Below are positions 34,377-46,764 of a stretch of DNA of 64,000 bases, piece after piece (the first letter of the stretch is position 1; every line of letters begins with the position of its first letter). The stretch is taken from positions 72,001 through 136,000 of the forward strand of contig JASVEC010000021.1 of assembly GCA_030770535.1 (NCBI GenBank), given 5' to 3'. The position numbers and the translations under genes were made by a program. The DNA comes from Batkoa obscura. Its lineage: Eukaryota; Entomophthoromycota; Entomophthoromycetes; Entomophthorales; Batkoaceae. The notes under the pieces are model-generated. The model had not been told where the DNA came from. It saw nothing but the letters and a program-made list of their open reading frames with translations, and searched no databases.

Positions 34377-36784
34377 TTATTCATCAATATCTTCTAAATT
34401 ATTATTATTATTATTATTATTATCATTAATTTCCTCTTCATTATTCTCTCTTTCTCTTCCATTTAAATGATTTATTTGTTTATTTAATGTTGTTTCATTT
34501 TCAATAAAGGATTTATTAAGTTGATAAGTTACTGGAATTAAATTTTCTTTTGTTTCCGGTTCAATTTCAATATTATCATTCATTTTTCCATTTTTATTAT
34601 TATTAAAAGGTGTAAAATAAGAAACAAAAGTTGATTTTAATGAATTAGAAACTCCATTCAAATTATTATTATCATTATTATTGAACATATTAGTAAATCC
34701 ATTAAATGTATTATTTTTATTATTTTTAGTAATATTATTTAATGAATTATTAATCAAATTTAATTGATTAATATATTTTTTAGATTCATTTTTTAATCTT
34801 ATTTCTTCTGTTTCTTGATTATTAAATGAATTAAATTTAATGTCTATTTCTGATGGAATTTCATAATCTCCATTAAAAGTTAATTCATTTTCTCTTTTTT
34901 TATCTGAAATAGAAGGTAATTGTAATGAATTAAAATTAAAGTTCAATTTCTTAATATCATGAATTGAATTTGTTGTTGTTGTATCTTTATTAATTGAAAT
35001 ATTACTAATATTATTATTTAATGTCGTTGTTGTTCTGTTTGATTCTTTATTTTCTAATAAATTTAAATTATTAAAGGAAACTGCCATTCGATCAATCGTT
35101 TGATCAATCTCTTCATTATTATTATTAATATCCTCTAATTTATTTATCTTTATATTATTATTATTATTAAATATTCCATTAAATTTTAATTTATCTTTAT
35201 TTATAATATTTGTATTATTATAATCCTTTGATTTTATATTATCTTCAAATATTTGATTAAAATTAGTATTATCTTTTGATTGTTTATTAAATATTGGATT
35301 AAGTCTAATTTGTTCTTTACTTTCATTGTTATTTTCTTTATTAATATCACTAAATATTGAATTAAAATTAGATTTGTCATTATACATCCTTTTATTACTT
35401 GAAAATGTTGAATTTAAATTTAAATTTAAATTTTCTTTAATATTTTCATGAATACTATTTTTATTATTATTATGAAATATGGATTTAAATTCCAATTTCT
35501 CTTTATTATCTTCTTTATTTTTTATATTCATTAATGTTTTAAAATCCATACCTTCTAATGGGTTGTTTTTATATTTACTATAAATGGATTGCACTCTTAT
35601 AAATTCTTCATATTTTTCTTCTTCTGTTTTATTTTCCCATTCATCTTTATTGTTTAATTTTATTTTTGTTTTATCATCATTAAATGTAGTATCAAATATT
35701 GATTTGAAATTGGAAGTTTCATTATTATTATTTTCCAGTGTAAAGTTATTAAATAAACCATTATACTTTAACTTTCCATTCTCCATTGAGAAATGGTTTG
35801 AATTATTATTACTTCCGAACATATTATTCTGATTCTCTTTATTCATCTTATTTGAATCAGTATTATTTTTTGTTTCAATAACTTGACTTTTAGTTATACC
35901 ATTCGGATATTTAATAACCTGGATTTTTGATCCACCAAATGTATATTCTTTACTTTCAATAGGTTCTGTTAAATCATCTATTTTATTTTTATTTAAATTT
36001 TCTTGAAATTTATTTTGTAATTTATCAATTGTAAATGTTTGTGGTCCAAATAATCCATTCTTCTTTATTACTTCATTACTATTTTTGATTTTATTTGGTA
36101 AAAAATTACTTAAAAACATACTTGATCTTTCCATTTGATTTGTTTTAATTAAATCTATTATAAAATATTATAAAATATTATACAAAATTATACAGTTGTA
36201 ATAACATAATTACCTGAATTTATAACTATTGGCTTTGGATGCTTTTTTGGATTAAACCTCTCTGGTAATTTACCTAATACATTTTTGTTTCTTTGAATAA
36301 AAGTTAATACTTCAATTGGTGGTAATAAATTTAAATCTTGATAAATTTTTTTCATAAAATATTGATACTTTTCAAACAAACTTCTTAAATCAGTAAATGG
36401 ATTCTTTATCATCTCCTTTCTAATATGTAATCTAAAACTTTCATTAAGTTTCTCCAACCTCTCTTCTGCTAGTTTTATTGCAGTACCTATTTGAATTTAA
36501 GCATTAGCCACATTCCTTAATTATAATATTAATATATTAGTAAAATTAAAACACGCATATATATATATATATATAATGAATTAAATAACAGTAATTATGT
36601 CAAAACTATTTTTTATTTCTATCATGACTTATATAGTAAGAATAGATTTATTACCTTCATCTAAATCCGGATTAAAAATAGCCTTAGCATATTTAAGTCT
36701 TCCATTAGCATTGGTTTCTTCACAATCATTTTTATGACTGTTACGATCATAATAATTAACAACATATACTCTTTTTTCTGCCAT
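34377..36784 (-). CDS. Asn-rich protein with repeated FNSIF-like motifs
   Basis: Three exons: 36784-36655, 36486-36214, 36154-34377, giving about 726 aa; all junctions keep frame (phase 1 both times). Residues 1-135 are well ordered in composition (VYVVNYYDRNSHKNDC, LPPIEVLTFIQRNKNVLGKLPERF) and could be a domain. A segment YTFGGSKIQVIKYPNG (residues ~205-220) stands out. The remaining ~480 residues are low-complexity Asn/Lys/Glu-rich with at least eight short degenerate motifs of the form [FLY]-[NK]-[SGPQ]-[IL]-F. Examples are YNGLF, FKSIF, FNSIF, LNPIF, FNQIF and FNGIF, spaced about 20-50 residues. Unrecognised; the motif array suggests a multivalent docking protein. Confidence 0.7.
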
Positions 36785-37430
36785 TATAAAATCAACCTCT
36801 CAAACTTTTTACAAAAAATTAAGGATAGAGATATCTTTAACTAAAATAATAGCTTACTTTGTCATATAGCTTTCCTGCATTTGATTGGCTTTTATTTTTT
36901 ACTCCATTTTGTTGTTTTCTTAGACACTAAAATTTATACAAACTAGAGCTAAATTTCGGATTCAAAATCAATATTGAATTATGATACTTAATGCCTATTT
37001 AATTATTGTAAATATACATTTAATTTCATTCTATAACTGCAAGAAATTAGGTAATAATCTATTAATGTAAATAAAAAATAATATGAGTATGATATTTGAG
37101 TTTTATGGATAAACCTTTATTCCGATGTACTTACTAATTTTACACTTTTGAATAGACTATAAACCATGAAGTATAATAACTAATGTGTACTATATTCCCA
37201 TTAATTTTTATTTTCAAAATTTATTTTTTGGTTAACATTCGAGATATTTATAGTTTTCAAGAGTGAATAATAATAGCGTAGTACTCTTATTATTTTATAA
37301 TGTATTTTATAACTCAGTTAATCCTTATTGTTTTTTTAAGAATTTTACTGGTACTCGTTTTAATTTTTATGCTTTTTAGAACATGAGCAAAATAACTAAA
37401 AATGCATTCAATAATGTTTTTCAGTCTTAA

Positions 37431-37535
37431 TATTTGAGGACGTTTTTTTGTTTAAGGTTTTTACTAACAACCTTTCCACTCAAACAGCGCTTAAAAATGA
37501 AAAAGTGATGAAATCAAAAAAAGGATTACCATATG
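37431..37535 (+). mobile_element. MITE copy 12
   Basis: TATTTGAGGACGTTTTTTTG ... AAAAAAAGGATTACCATA; core intact (CCACTCAAACAGCGCTTAA), ends decayed. Confidence 0.78.
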
Positions 37536-37718
37536 AAATATAATCATTATTGTTAGTTATTTTAATTAGTAAGGAGATTTTAGTTTACAAGTGTGCGTTA
37601 AGATATGAAAAAGTAGTAAAAAGTTATTTTCATCTAATTGACAAAACAATAATTGTTTTAGTTTATGACTGAACTCAATATATTTCATCATTTGTATATT
37701 AATTAAATTATATATATA

Positions 37719-37821
37719 TATGGGGATGTTTTTTTTGATTTCATTACTTTTTCATTTTTAAGCGCTGTTTGAGTGGAAAGGTTGTTAGTAAAATTCTTAA
37801 ACAAAAAAAACATCCCGATAT
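37719..37821 (-). mobile_element. MITE copy 13
   Basis: TATGGGGATGTTTTTTTTGA ... AAAAAAAACATCCCGATA; inverted relative to copy 12, 183 bases away, one of the best-preserved copies. Confidence 0.85.
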
Positions 37822-39932
37822 ATTAATATTATGTATAATATAAATTATCATTTGTTTTTAGTTAAATAGACTTAACATTATTTTTTCAATTTCAACAATA
37901 GATAACTATTCATTGTTGCCCATATTATTATTTTATTCCAATTTAAAATATTGCAAAATTCAAGATAAATCGTCAAAGTTCTCCATATAACTAACCTGTT
38001 TACCTTTAGTATTTCTCTTCACTGAAGACTTATTCCGTTTTGATTTCTCTCCGATTTCTCTTAACTTCATTTAATCTTCAATAAAGGTATAGTCTCTTAC
38101 ACATTGAGTTATTAAAAAAATCATTACAAAATAACTTCACGGCCTTTCTTATGACCATATCAATGATTTATAAGTGCAAATGTCAATTACTAAATATTTA
38201 ATGTTTCGATCTAAGAAACCTGGACTAAATATAATAAAAATTCACAAAATTTATACTTATTTTATTCTATCTTAAAAATAAATACTAAAAAGCTATATAA
38301 AATTTTGATGACTGTAACAATCAACCTCAACATTATAAATTTAGTAGTTGGTATTTGGACTTATAAATTAAAGGACTCTGGACTAGATGCAATAAAAATA
38401 AATAATTATTTATTTCCATTCAACTTTACTTTTTTGAAATCAACCAATAAAATCATAGCATAAAGTTGTAAAATTAAAGTTCCGTCTAGAATTTATAGCT
38501 CGGTAGAAATAATTTTAATTACTATTTGCATAATTATTTTTATATTCTTAAGATACAAGTAACTCAATAGTGGCTAATTTACATATTTAAATAAAATCGT
38601 GAGTGGAGAGATAGATACCAGACAGAAGGAAATTGGTTTTTCTTCCACTTTAATGTTTAGTTAGCTAAGCTTTTTAATAGCAGGAAACTGCTAATTAAGA
38701 TTCACAGTTATTTTGAATTTATTAATTGCATAAAAAATCTAGAAAAAAAAAGCAGCAAAAATAACAGCGAGAGTATTTTTTGATGGTGAATATTCTTTAA
38801 ATTTGAATAACATTATAGCGCGCTAACAACAGTCTTCTAATATTGTAAACTATATGTATAAGGTAACAAATTATAACTTGAATTCTAATGTTTAATTTAC
38901 AAAGTAAATTTTATATATTATTTAGTTGATTAAATGATTTGATGGTCTAATTTTATGGTTCTATTATAATTTATAGTTAAGGGATCTTATAATAATAAAA
39001 TATTAAGAAAGATATGTGATAAATAAAAGGATTATTAAAGTAAGTATAAGATTTAATAGTAAGCTATATTATTTTATAAAAAGTGGTTATTAAAATTGAA
39101 TAAAATAGACATTAAATACTAACTTTATAATAAAAAATTATTGAAAATAAGGTTTGTCTTCTGTGTAAAAAATAGAAATAAAATAAGAGAAATAAAAATG
39201 TCAAAATTTGAGTATAAGATTACTAATCTCTATATTGAATTTATTTTAATTAGATAATCTGTCAATTAAATTTACTAATCTCATATTCCGATTTTGACAT
39301 ATTATTATTAACAATGCAAACTCAAATTATTGTTATATTTAATCCATCTTTTTTATATAATTATTACAATAATGACTATATAATTTATATGATTTATATA
39401 TTGAATTTTTATTTATAGAATAACATTGATATAAGATGATGCAAAACTTAAATAAAATTTGATATGTTAATGTTGCAAAATGAACAAGTTATTATTTGAA
39501 ACTTCTTAAAAATTAGAAATTTGGTAAAATGATAAGGGATTTAAGGGTAAAAATACGTGATTTAGTAAGTGAAGTTATTTATTTATAATTTAATAATCTT
39601 TCTATTCCTTTAAAGAAGAAATATTAAAAATACAAGTTGAAAATGATGCCAATTCTATAAGCGATGGTGCAATTTCAATATTAAATTAACTAATCTTAAA
39701 AAAAACCACTAAAAAGTAAAATTACAATAAGAATTTAGCTAAAATTGAAGATAAAACAGTATAAATTAACTCACATGGTAACCAAAACATTAATTCAAAT
39801 ATTAAATTTTTAATTAAGTTCATCATCTGAATTTAATATATAAGCAGTTATAACGTAAGTATTTTATAAAAAATAATTTCACTTCTATTTTTCTTTGTTA
39901 TTTTTTTGTTTTTGTATATATTGTTTATAAGT

Positions 39933-41285
39933 ATGGTATCTAATTATTCGACTTTTAGTAGTGATCACGAATTTGAATTATCAATGTCTAAAAATTTAAA
40001 TAAAGAGTTTGATGTGGGTGTTGCTTATGACCCAAATAATGAAAAGGGTGAATACAATGGAGAGGAAGAAATAAAAAGAGGAAACGGATCTACTTTTGGT
40101 GCTTACTTCAATTTAATTAATGCTCTTGCCGGTTCAGGTACCTTAGGTTTACCAGCTGCATTAAAACAAGGTGGTTGGCTTGGAATGGGATTAATTATTA
40201 TCTCTGCTTTATTTTGTATTTATACTGGTAATTTACTAGTAAAATGTATGAATGTTAAAAATCCCAAACATAAAATGGAAACTTATCCTGATGTTGGTTA
40301 TGCTTCTTTTGGTATCCTTGGTCGTACTGTTGTTCAATTTTGTCAATATTCTATTATTTGTGGTGGTGTTACTCTTTATTTGGTATTAGCTGGTACCAAC
40401 TTTAAAAGTATTGCTGATGCCAATGGAAATGAAATTAGTCAAGTTTGGTGGATTATAATAGCGGGTCTTATTGTTTGGGTTCCATTCGTATTACTTAAAA
40501 CAATTCAAGAAGTTGCTTTAATTTCAGTGTTTGGTACATTATCAACCGTAGTTGTAGTTATTGTTTCAGTTACCTTAGGTATCATGGATCTCCCAAATAT
40601 CACCAAAGCTCCAGTTTATGAAGATGTAAATTGGACTGGTATCCCAATTGCTCTCTCAACTATTTGTTTCTCTTATGGTGGTACTGTTGTTTACCCACAT
40701 GTTTATCGTTCTATGAAAAAACCAGAACATTGGAACTATATTTTAGTTGCTGCCACTGCCACTGCCCTTGTTTTATACGCTCTTATTGCTGGTGTATGTT
40801 ATTATGTTTATGGAGATCAAACTTTATCTCCAATTTTCAAAAATCTCCCTGATGTCAATGCTAAAACTGCTGCTGTTATTTTGATTTCTTGCCACGTATT
40901 ATGTGCATCACCTGTGTTTTTATGCTCCTTTGCTTTAGAAATTGAGAGATGGTTAAACATTAATGTTGAAAAACTTGGAAAATTTAAAGAATTTATTTGC
41001 CGTTTAGTTTTACGTACTTTTATTGTTGTTGTATTAGTGGTTATTGGTAATGTTATTCCATACTTTGGAAATCTTATGTCTTTAGTTGGTGCTATCTCTG
41101 AATGTATGTTGATCTTTTTAGTGCCTACCCTTTGTCATCTTAAGCTTTTCGGTATCCGTGGACGTCCTTGGTATGAATACCTTTGGATTGCTCTCATTTT
41201 AGTTGTTGCCGTTGTTTGTGTTATCTTTGGGTCAATTGATGCTGTTATTGGATTAATAGCTGACTATAGAAAGGATCATCCTTAA
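39933..41285 (+). CDS. Amino-acid/auxin permease family transporter (AVT/VIAAT-like)
   Basis: Single exon, 450 aa from the ATG at 39933. A ~50-residue acidic cytosolic N-terminus precedes about 11 membrane segments. The first carries the family hallmark FNLINALAGSGTLGLPAALKQGG (quoted in two parts: FNLINALAGSGTLG, LPAALKQGG), typical of SLC32/SLC36-like AAAP transporters. Later blocks are PFVLLKTIQEVALISVFGT, FSYGGTVVYPHVYRSMKKP and the C-terminal VGAISECMLIFLVPTLCHLK. These proteins move neutral or other amino acids by H+ coupling, often at the vacuole. Coding sequence is visibly richer in G/C third positions than its neighbours, suggesting high expression. Confidence 0.88.
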   Translation: MVSNYSTFSSDHEFELSMSKNLNKEFDVGVAYDPNNEKGEYNGEEEIKRGNGSTFGAYFNLINALAGSGTLGLPAALKQGGWLGMGLIIISALFCIYTGNLLVKCMNVKNPKHKMETYPDVGYASFGILGRTVVQFCQYSIICGGVTLYLVLAGTNFKSIADANGNEISQVWWIIIAGLIVWVPFVLLKTIQEVALISVFGTLSTVVVVIVSVTLGIMDLPNITKAPVYEDVNWTGIPIALSTICFSYGGTVVYPHVYRSMKKPEHWNYILVAATATALVLYALIAGVCYYVYGDQTLSPIFKNLPDVNAKTAAVILISCHVLCASPVFLCSFALEIERWLNINVEKLGKFKEFICRLVLRTFIVVVLVVIGNVIPYFGNLMSLVGAISECMLIFLVPTLCHLKLFGIRGRPWYEYLWIALILVVAVVCVIFGSIDAVIGLIADYRKDHP

Positions 41286-41763
41286 ATCATGAAATTTCAT
41301 TTATCTATACTACTAACTTATTATACTTGTAATCAAAAAATTAATATTTTAATTAATAAAAATTTGTTAATTTTTAATTTAAATTTTAATAAATATTTAA
41401 AGAATATTATCTTGAAATTTTCAGAGTATGTATTTATTATCTATAGTGATATATGCTAATAAATTTATGTTGTTAATAGATATGCTGTGCTGGCACTTGA
41501 ATACAATTTATAATTATGAATATTCAATTAGCATTCAAAAAGGTAGCAAGTTCAAAATTTATTTTAAGTTATTGCTATTTATAAAATTAAAGTTTAAGGA
41601 GTAATATTTAATTAGAATGAGTCAAGATAAAATTCACTAAAAATTTCGGATTAATTAACAAACAAATGTGCAAAAAACTTGCAAGTTTCTTGCAAAAAAG
41701 AGTGACTTAATCCAACGTCACATAAGATAGAAATAAAACTTTTATAACTTTTATCTTTTTAAT
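41286..41763. other. Intergenic, nothing recognised
   Basis: AT-rich gap between the transporter and the kinase gene; presumably terminator and promoter. Confidence 0.6.
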
Positions 41764-43128
41764 ATGAGATTGCGGGTAATACCAACTAAAGTTAATAAAA
41801 TAACAAAAGGATTATTAGCAACAAATATAATACAACAAACGAGAAGTTATAAATCACCTCAAAAAGTCGTCTCGTTTTATGATCAAGAAGTGCCAAAAGT
41901 AAATGCATTTAAAGATTTAAATTTTACTAATATTTATTCCTTTGCTAGTATGGAAGTAAAAATATAGGTACGGTAAGACTACAAGATTTATTGCAGTTTG
42001 GAAGGCCACCATTAGAACAAGAAAAATTGATCCAATCAGGACAATATACATTAAATGAGCTAACCCCAAGGTTAGCAAAACGAGTATTAGCATTTCAAAG
42101 TTTACCATATATAGTAGGATTGAATCCACATTTGTCTACAGTTTATAAGCTATATTATGATTCATTTGAAACTTTGAGAAGACAGCCCTCGATTTATTCT
42201 GCAGAACAAGATAAAAAATTTACAGAGCAGTTATTAAATTTAGTAGAAAGCCATGCGGATGTAATCCCAAAATTAGCACAAGGGTTTAGAGAGTGTCAAC
42301 CTTATTTAAAACAAGAAGAGATCGATAATTTTCTAAATGAAATGATAAGAGCACGTATCAGTATTCGTTTGATTGCTGAACAACATTTGGCTTTACATCA
42401 AGAATCTCATCCAGATTATGTTGGTATTATGAATACAAAATTGTCGCCATATCAGTTATTCAAGTCAGTGGTTAATCAGGTGTCACAAATATGCGAAGTA
42501 AATTATGGTGAATCACCTGAAGTAATATATGATGGACATACAGATGCTAAATTTAAATACGCACCTATTCATTTGGAATATATTGCTATTGAATTGTTAA
42601 AGAATGCTTTTAGGGCAACAGTAGAATGCTATCAAAAGAAGAAGAATGACGATAGGGAAATGCCGCCGGTAGCTATAACATTTTCACAAGAAAAATCACA
42701 TATCTGTATTAGAATTAGAGATCAGGGAGGTGGTATTCCATCATCAGATCTTAAGAATATATTTAAGTATTCATACACAACGGTACCTAGTCTAGATAAT
42801 GAAGATGACTCAATATTTAGTGTACAAAGTAAACTTTCAATGCAAGCGGGTATTGGTGGTCCAATGGGTAACTTTTATTTTATTTTATTTTGATTATTTT
42901 ATTTATTGTTATTTTTTAATATATATAGCTGGTTTAGGATATGGTGAGATTAATAAAATTATGATCCAAAATTCCTTTTAATATTATTTATTAGGATTAC
43001 CTATGACAAAAGTTTATGCTGAGTATTTTGGAGGAGGTTTAGAGCTGCAATCATTGGAAGGATATGGTACGGATGTGTTCTTAATTTTGCCTAATATTCA
43101 AGAAGAACATTATAATTTAGAAATTTAA
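41764..43128 (+). CDS. Mitochondrial pyruvate / branched-chain 2-oxoacid dehydrogenase kinase
   Basis: Four exons: 41764-41898, 41949-42867, 42929-42943 and 42995-43128; 400 aa. A basic, acid-free N-terminus ([16 protein letters not shown]) is a likely mitochondrial presequence. Residues ~60-230 form the helical regulatory domain ([31 protein letters not shown]). The GHKL ATPase domain follows with N-box [13 protein letters not shown]1 DQGGGI, and G2 GLGYGLPMTK then [20 protein letters not shown] lies near the C-terminus. It phosphorylates and inactivates the E1 subunit of a mitochondrial 2-oxoacid dehydrogenase; the HLALHE-like block and C-terminal shape favour the branched-chain enzyme kinase but pyruvate specificity is possible. 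Exon 3 is only 15 nt and encodes most of the G2 loop. Intron 1 has a TACTAAT branch site. Confidence 0.88.
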
Positions 43129-43470
43129 TGCAAGGGTACTAAATGGAAGCAGCACATGGTTAATAACTTGGTGTTATTTTTACTAACGTTTATAGTAATC
43201 TAAAGTAAAAGTAGAATAGGTTTGATGTAAAGTTAATAAATTGCTATTAAGATTAGTTATAATTATTTAACTTTTTCACTTTATTTTTTATATTCTTTGG
43301 ATTTACTTTTTATGAAATTGATGAATTAGGAAACATAATACTACTTTATTGTAATATAATCTAATAAATGATTTACATCTTGAGATTAAAGTTTATTACC
43401 AGAATATATAATTCATTTGATTTTGTCAATGCTTTTAAATTAAGTAAAAGGATAATTTATAGATTTACAA

Positions 43471-43566
43471 CATGGGGATGTTTTTTTTTGCCTCATTGCT
43501 TTTTCATCTTTTAAGCTCTATTTTACGTGGAAAAATTGTTAGTAAATTCTTGAATACATCCCCATA
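43471..43566 (-). mobile_element. MITE copy 14
   Basis: CATGGGGATGTTTTTTTTTG ... ACATCCCCATA, shortened near the right end; 28 bases beyond the 3' end of tRNA-Leu. Confidence 0.8.
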
Positions 43567-43593
43567 TTGGAGGAAAAAGGGACTGGTATAAAA

Positions 43594-43675
43594 TGTCAAC
43601 TGTGGGGTTCGAACCCACGCCTCTCTCGAGATTGCATCTTAAGTGCAACGCCTTAGACCGCTCGGCCAAATTGAC
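43594..43675 (-). tRNA. tRNA-Leu(UAA)
   Basis: Reads GTCAATTTGGCCGAGCGG... on the minus strand. Seven-base acceptor stem GTCAATT/AGTTGAC (one G-T pair), D-loop GGTC, anticodon arm TTGCA-CTTAAGA-TGCAA with anticodon TAA, a class-II variable arm (TCTCGAGAGAGGC) and T-arm GTGGG-TTCGAAC-CCCAC. No intron. Discriminator A at 43594 as expected for leucine. A T5 run (43578-43574) would end pol III transcription. Confidence 0.95.
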
Positions 43676-43784
43676 TTGTTGGTTGTATGGAGCTATAAAA
43701 TATAAATTTTAAAAAAAAACTAATAAACATCAACTTAAAAAGTTTGCTTTTTAAAAAGATCATTTTTATAAAAATTAGCAACAA

Positions 43785-46040
43785 ATGAGTGATGAAGGTG
43801 GAAATCAGGAAATTAAAAATGGGAAAAAGTATTCTAAAGAAGATGTATTAAAATCGTATTTTGAATATAAAAACTTAAACGATTTTGATGAAAAAAGCTA
43901 TTTAGAATGTTTAGTTGATTATTCATATGAGGTAAATGGCTTAGTCTAAGAAGTAGTAATAAATTAACAAGGTTTAGATCATTACTAAGTATATCAATGA
44001 ATACATAGAAGAATCAAAAAGCTATTTCCAAGAAGTAGAAGGAAAGGAGTTAGCTGAAACTAAGTTGATAGTCTACTTGGGTAACATTGAGCTATTTTTG
44101 AAGCAAAAAAATAAAGGAAAAGAGTTTTGGGAGTTTTGTATTAAACAAAAAGAAAAGCAATTAAAGGAGTTAATGATGCGGCTAGTAATATAATTCTATT
44201 ATTATTTACTCATTGTTTATTTTCATATCAGCCTTATATTTGGTTATTAACTTCAGATAAGTTTTTGAATTATGCTTCAGTTCGGTTGATTTACCAATTT
44301 ATTGTGGTAAATGTTGGCTTGTCTGGAAATGAAGTAAAATTCAGTAGTATAAAGCAAGCAATAAATTCATACTAACAAAAATTTAAGTACCACTGTCAAC
44401 CAATATTGTATAATGTATTTTATGCTATGCGAGGTGAAATAAGGCCAGATGTTATTATAGATAAAGAAAGAGCCAAAATTGATGTTAATAAAACTAATAT
44501 TAATAGTACTATAAAAAACGGATTAAGCTTATATCATTTGATTCTAAAATATTTTCGTAAAAATCGACATCAACAATTAGTATATAGCGATCCCAAATAT
44601 GGATATGGGCAATTGTTGAGAAATTTACATTTAAAACTGAATTGCAATTCTTTAATACAAGTTTTTGAGGACCTATTGGTAAACTTGCATTTCTATTGAG
44701 TAACGTAATTTAATACTTTTTATTAGGTCAAATTCCCAGATTTAGAGTATTATTTTTTGATGTTTTCCATCGATTTAAACAAGAAAACACCTTTCCTTTC
44801 AGATGAAAGTGGGAGTCATATAAAGAATTTTTCAAAGAAGATGGTAATTTATCTTATATGAATAGTATTATTTATAATAAATATAAGGTTGATCGAGATG
44901 TATGGGATATTAGATATATCAACCGCAAAAGATTGGAATTATGTGATATACTAGTCCATAGTACCTTAGTAAAATTCTCGGTGGTAAGTACCTGCAAGAT
45001 AGTACTACAAATTTAGTTTAATCTATTTTTTAGTGGGAATTGGTCTTGACATGTTTAACTAGATATGTAAGTAGAGTGACAGAAGTGATGGATACTGAGA
45101 AATGGCTTAAATACAATGAAGAAGCAACATGTGGATTTATCACAATTAAAAGTCAGGAATTAGATAAAGATGAATTATTTGACTATGAAAATACAAGAAT
45201 GGCAATATTAACGGGAGCAACTGGAATACGAGTATATTTACATCATCAACTGGATGAACGAACTAAATCTTCACCAGAACTGAGAGATCAAATACATAAA
45301 TTAGGAGAATATATAACCAAAGTAATTAATATTAAAAATGATCCAACTGTATTTTCGATCGAAAAAGAATTCAATTCGTTATTCTTTTTATTTTTAGTAT
45401 CCGAACCTTCTTTGTATACGCTATTAGTTATTCTGATTCATATCGATGAAAATATCAAAAAGATATTCAATAGTCCCGAATACCAAATAGAAAATGAAAG
45501 GTAATTGGTAGCTGATATTCTCTATTTATGGTATTTAATATGTATTTTAGAGAATTGGTTACTAAATTAAATGAATTATGTAAACCAGACTATTTGATAT
45601 TAAGGTATTTCCAACATAATAAGTTTGACCATCAAACTTTAGTACAGCTATTTACTGAAAACAATAAAGAAGGGGTAGTATTCTTTAAACTATTAGTTAA
45701 AAGATTATCAGATGAAACCAATTGGAGTGATTTCATAAAATGCGTTAATGCTATTAATACAGAGTTATATTATGAGCTTGGGATATGCTTAATGGAAACA
45801 ACTTATGAATTAAAGAAATTAAAGTCCAAAAATTCCAATAAGGATGCCTATTCATCATGGGATGGACTTGATGAAACTATAAGATTGTTAGAGATACTTA
45901 ATTATAAATTTTTGGCTAATGAAGCTCTGTTCAATCCTAATAGACAGAATACCTCTTCGAACACCAACTTGTCTCAAATTAGGGGTCCAAATTCTCAGGT
46001 TAATGCAAATGGTAATCATAGAGGTTTAAGAAACTCGTGA
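43785..46040 (+). CDS. Uncharacterised helical protein, possible Lines-like family
   Basis: Eight exons by my reading, starting MSDEGGNQEIKNGKKYS at 43785 and ending at 46040. Clear junctions: after DYSYE (intron to IITKYIN), before PYIWLLTSDKF, before YHCQPILYNVFY (TACTAAC branch), before VKFPDLEYYF, before VDRDVWDIRY, before WELVLTCLTRY, and ENER/ELVTKLNELC. The protein is helix-rich, without signal peptide or membrane segments, about 630 aa. The C-terminal block FDHQTLVQLF...GVVFFKLLVKRLSDETNW...FI recalls the C-terminal region of Lines/LINS proteins (leucine-rich lines of the form TLLDFLIS...FL.Y...YLK...DW). The resemblance is weak and I would not assign function from it. Confidence 0.6.
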
Positions 46041-46176
46041 ATTTGTAATAGACTTAGTATTAATTTTTCATAAATTAATTAAAGTAAAAGTTTAAGAACA
46101 ACTCATTTGTTACTTATTTAGTATTTATTATGTAGTCAGTACTTAATTTTAAATTTTATTCTGTATTAAGTTAGTA

Positions 46177-46278
46177 TATAGGGATATATTTTTGTGTTTA
46201 AGAATTACTAACAATTTTTATGCTCAAATAGTGTTTAAAAGATGTAAAAAGTAATAAAATAAAAAAACATCTCTATAT
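46177..46278 (+). mobile_element. MITE copy 15
   Basis: TATAGGGATATATTTTTGTG ... AAAAAAACATCTCTATA; core complete. Confidence 0.78.
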
Positions 46279-46764
46279 AGCTTAAACAATCGTCTGAACT
46301 CTCATAGAATTTGAGTTATTTGTCAATTATGAGATAATAATTTTATTTTTTATAAAACTGATATTTAGTTAAAATTCATTCAATCGATAAAAATTATTGA
46401 TAGGGAATAAATCAATGGTTATTAATGATATTGTAATATCACATTGTTAAATCTAAAGATGAAATAAATTAAAATACTTTCACAAGTCTACTATTCTGTT
46501 CTTTTACCTGTATAAAAAATATCTTAAGGCTATTGTTACCATACCTTTTAGTTTCAGCTATTTATAAACAAGTTTAATTTCCTTGATATATTCTAGATTT
46601 TAAGGTTTAATGTTAAAAAAATAGAACTAATAGCTCTACTTCAGGTCCATCTCAATTTTATATTTATTCAAATAATATAGCCAGATGTCTATAGATACCA
46701 TATATCATGTTTTCAACTTAAAAGTCTAAAGTCGAGCAAATATTTTAAAGCTTTATTAGTAGCA

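Larger units (their letters stand above)
36785..39932. other. Gene-free stretch with an inverted MITE pair
   Basis: About 3.1 kb. Contains MITEs 12 and 13 facing each other and otherwise AT-rich sequence with no supportable gene. Confidence 0.6.

Noticed and set aside
35584-35832. 82-codon + strand Phe/Leu/Ser-rich ORF
   Set aside because: Antisense of the Asn-rich repeat protein; Asn/Glu codons read backwards give Leu/Phe/Ser.
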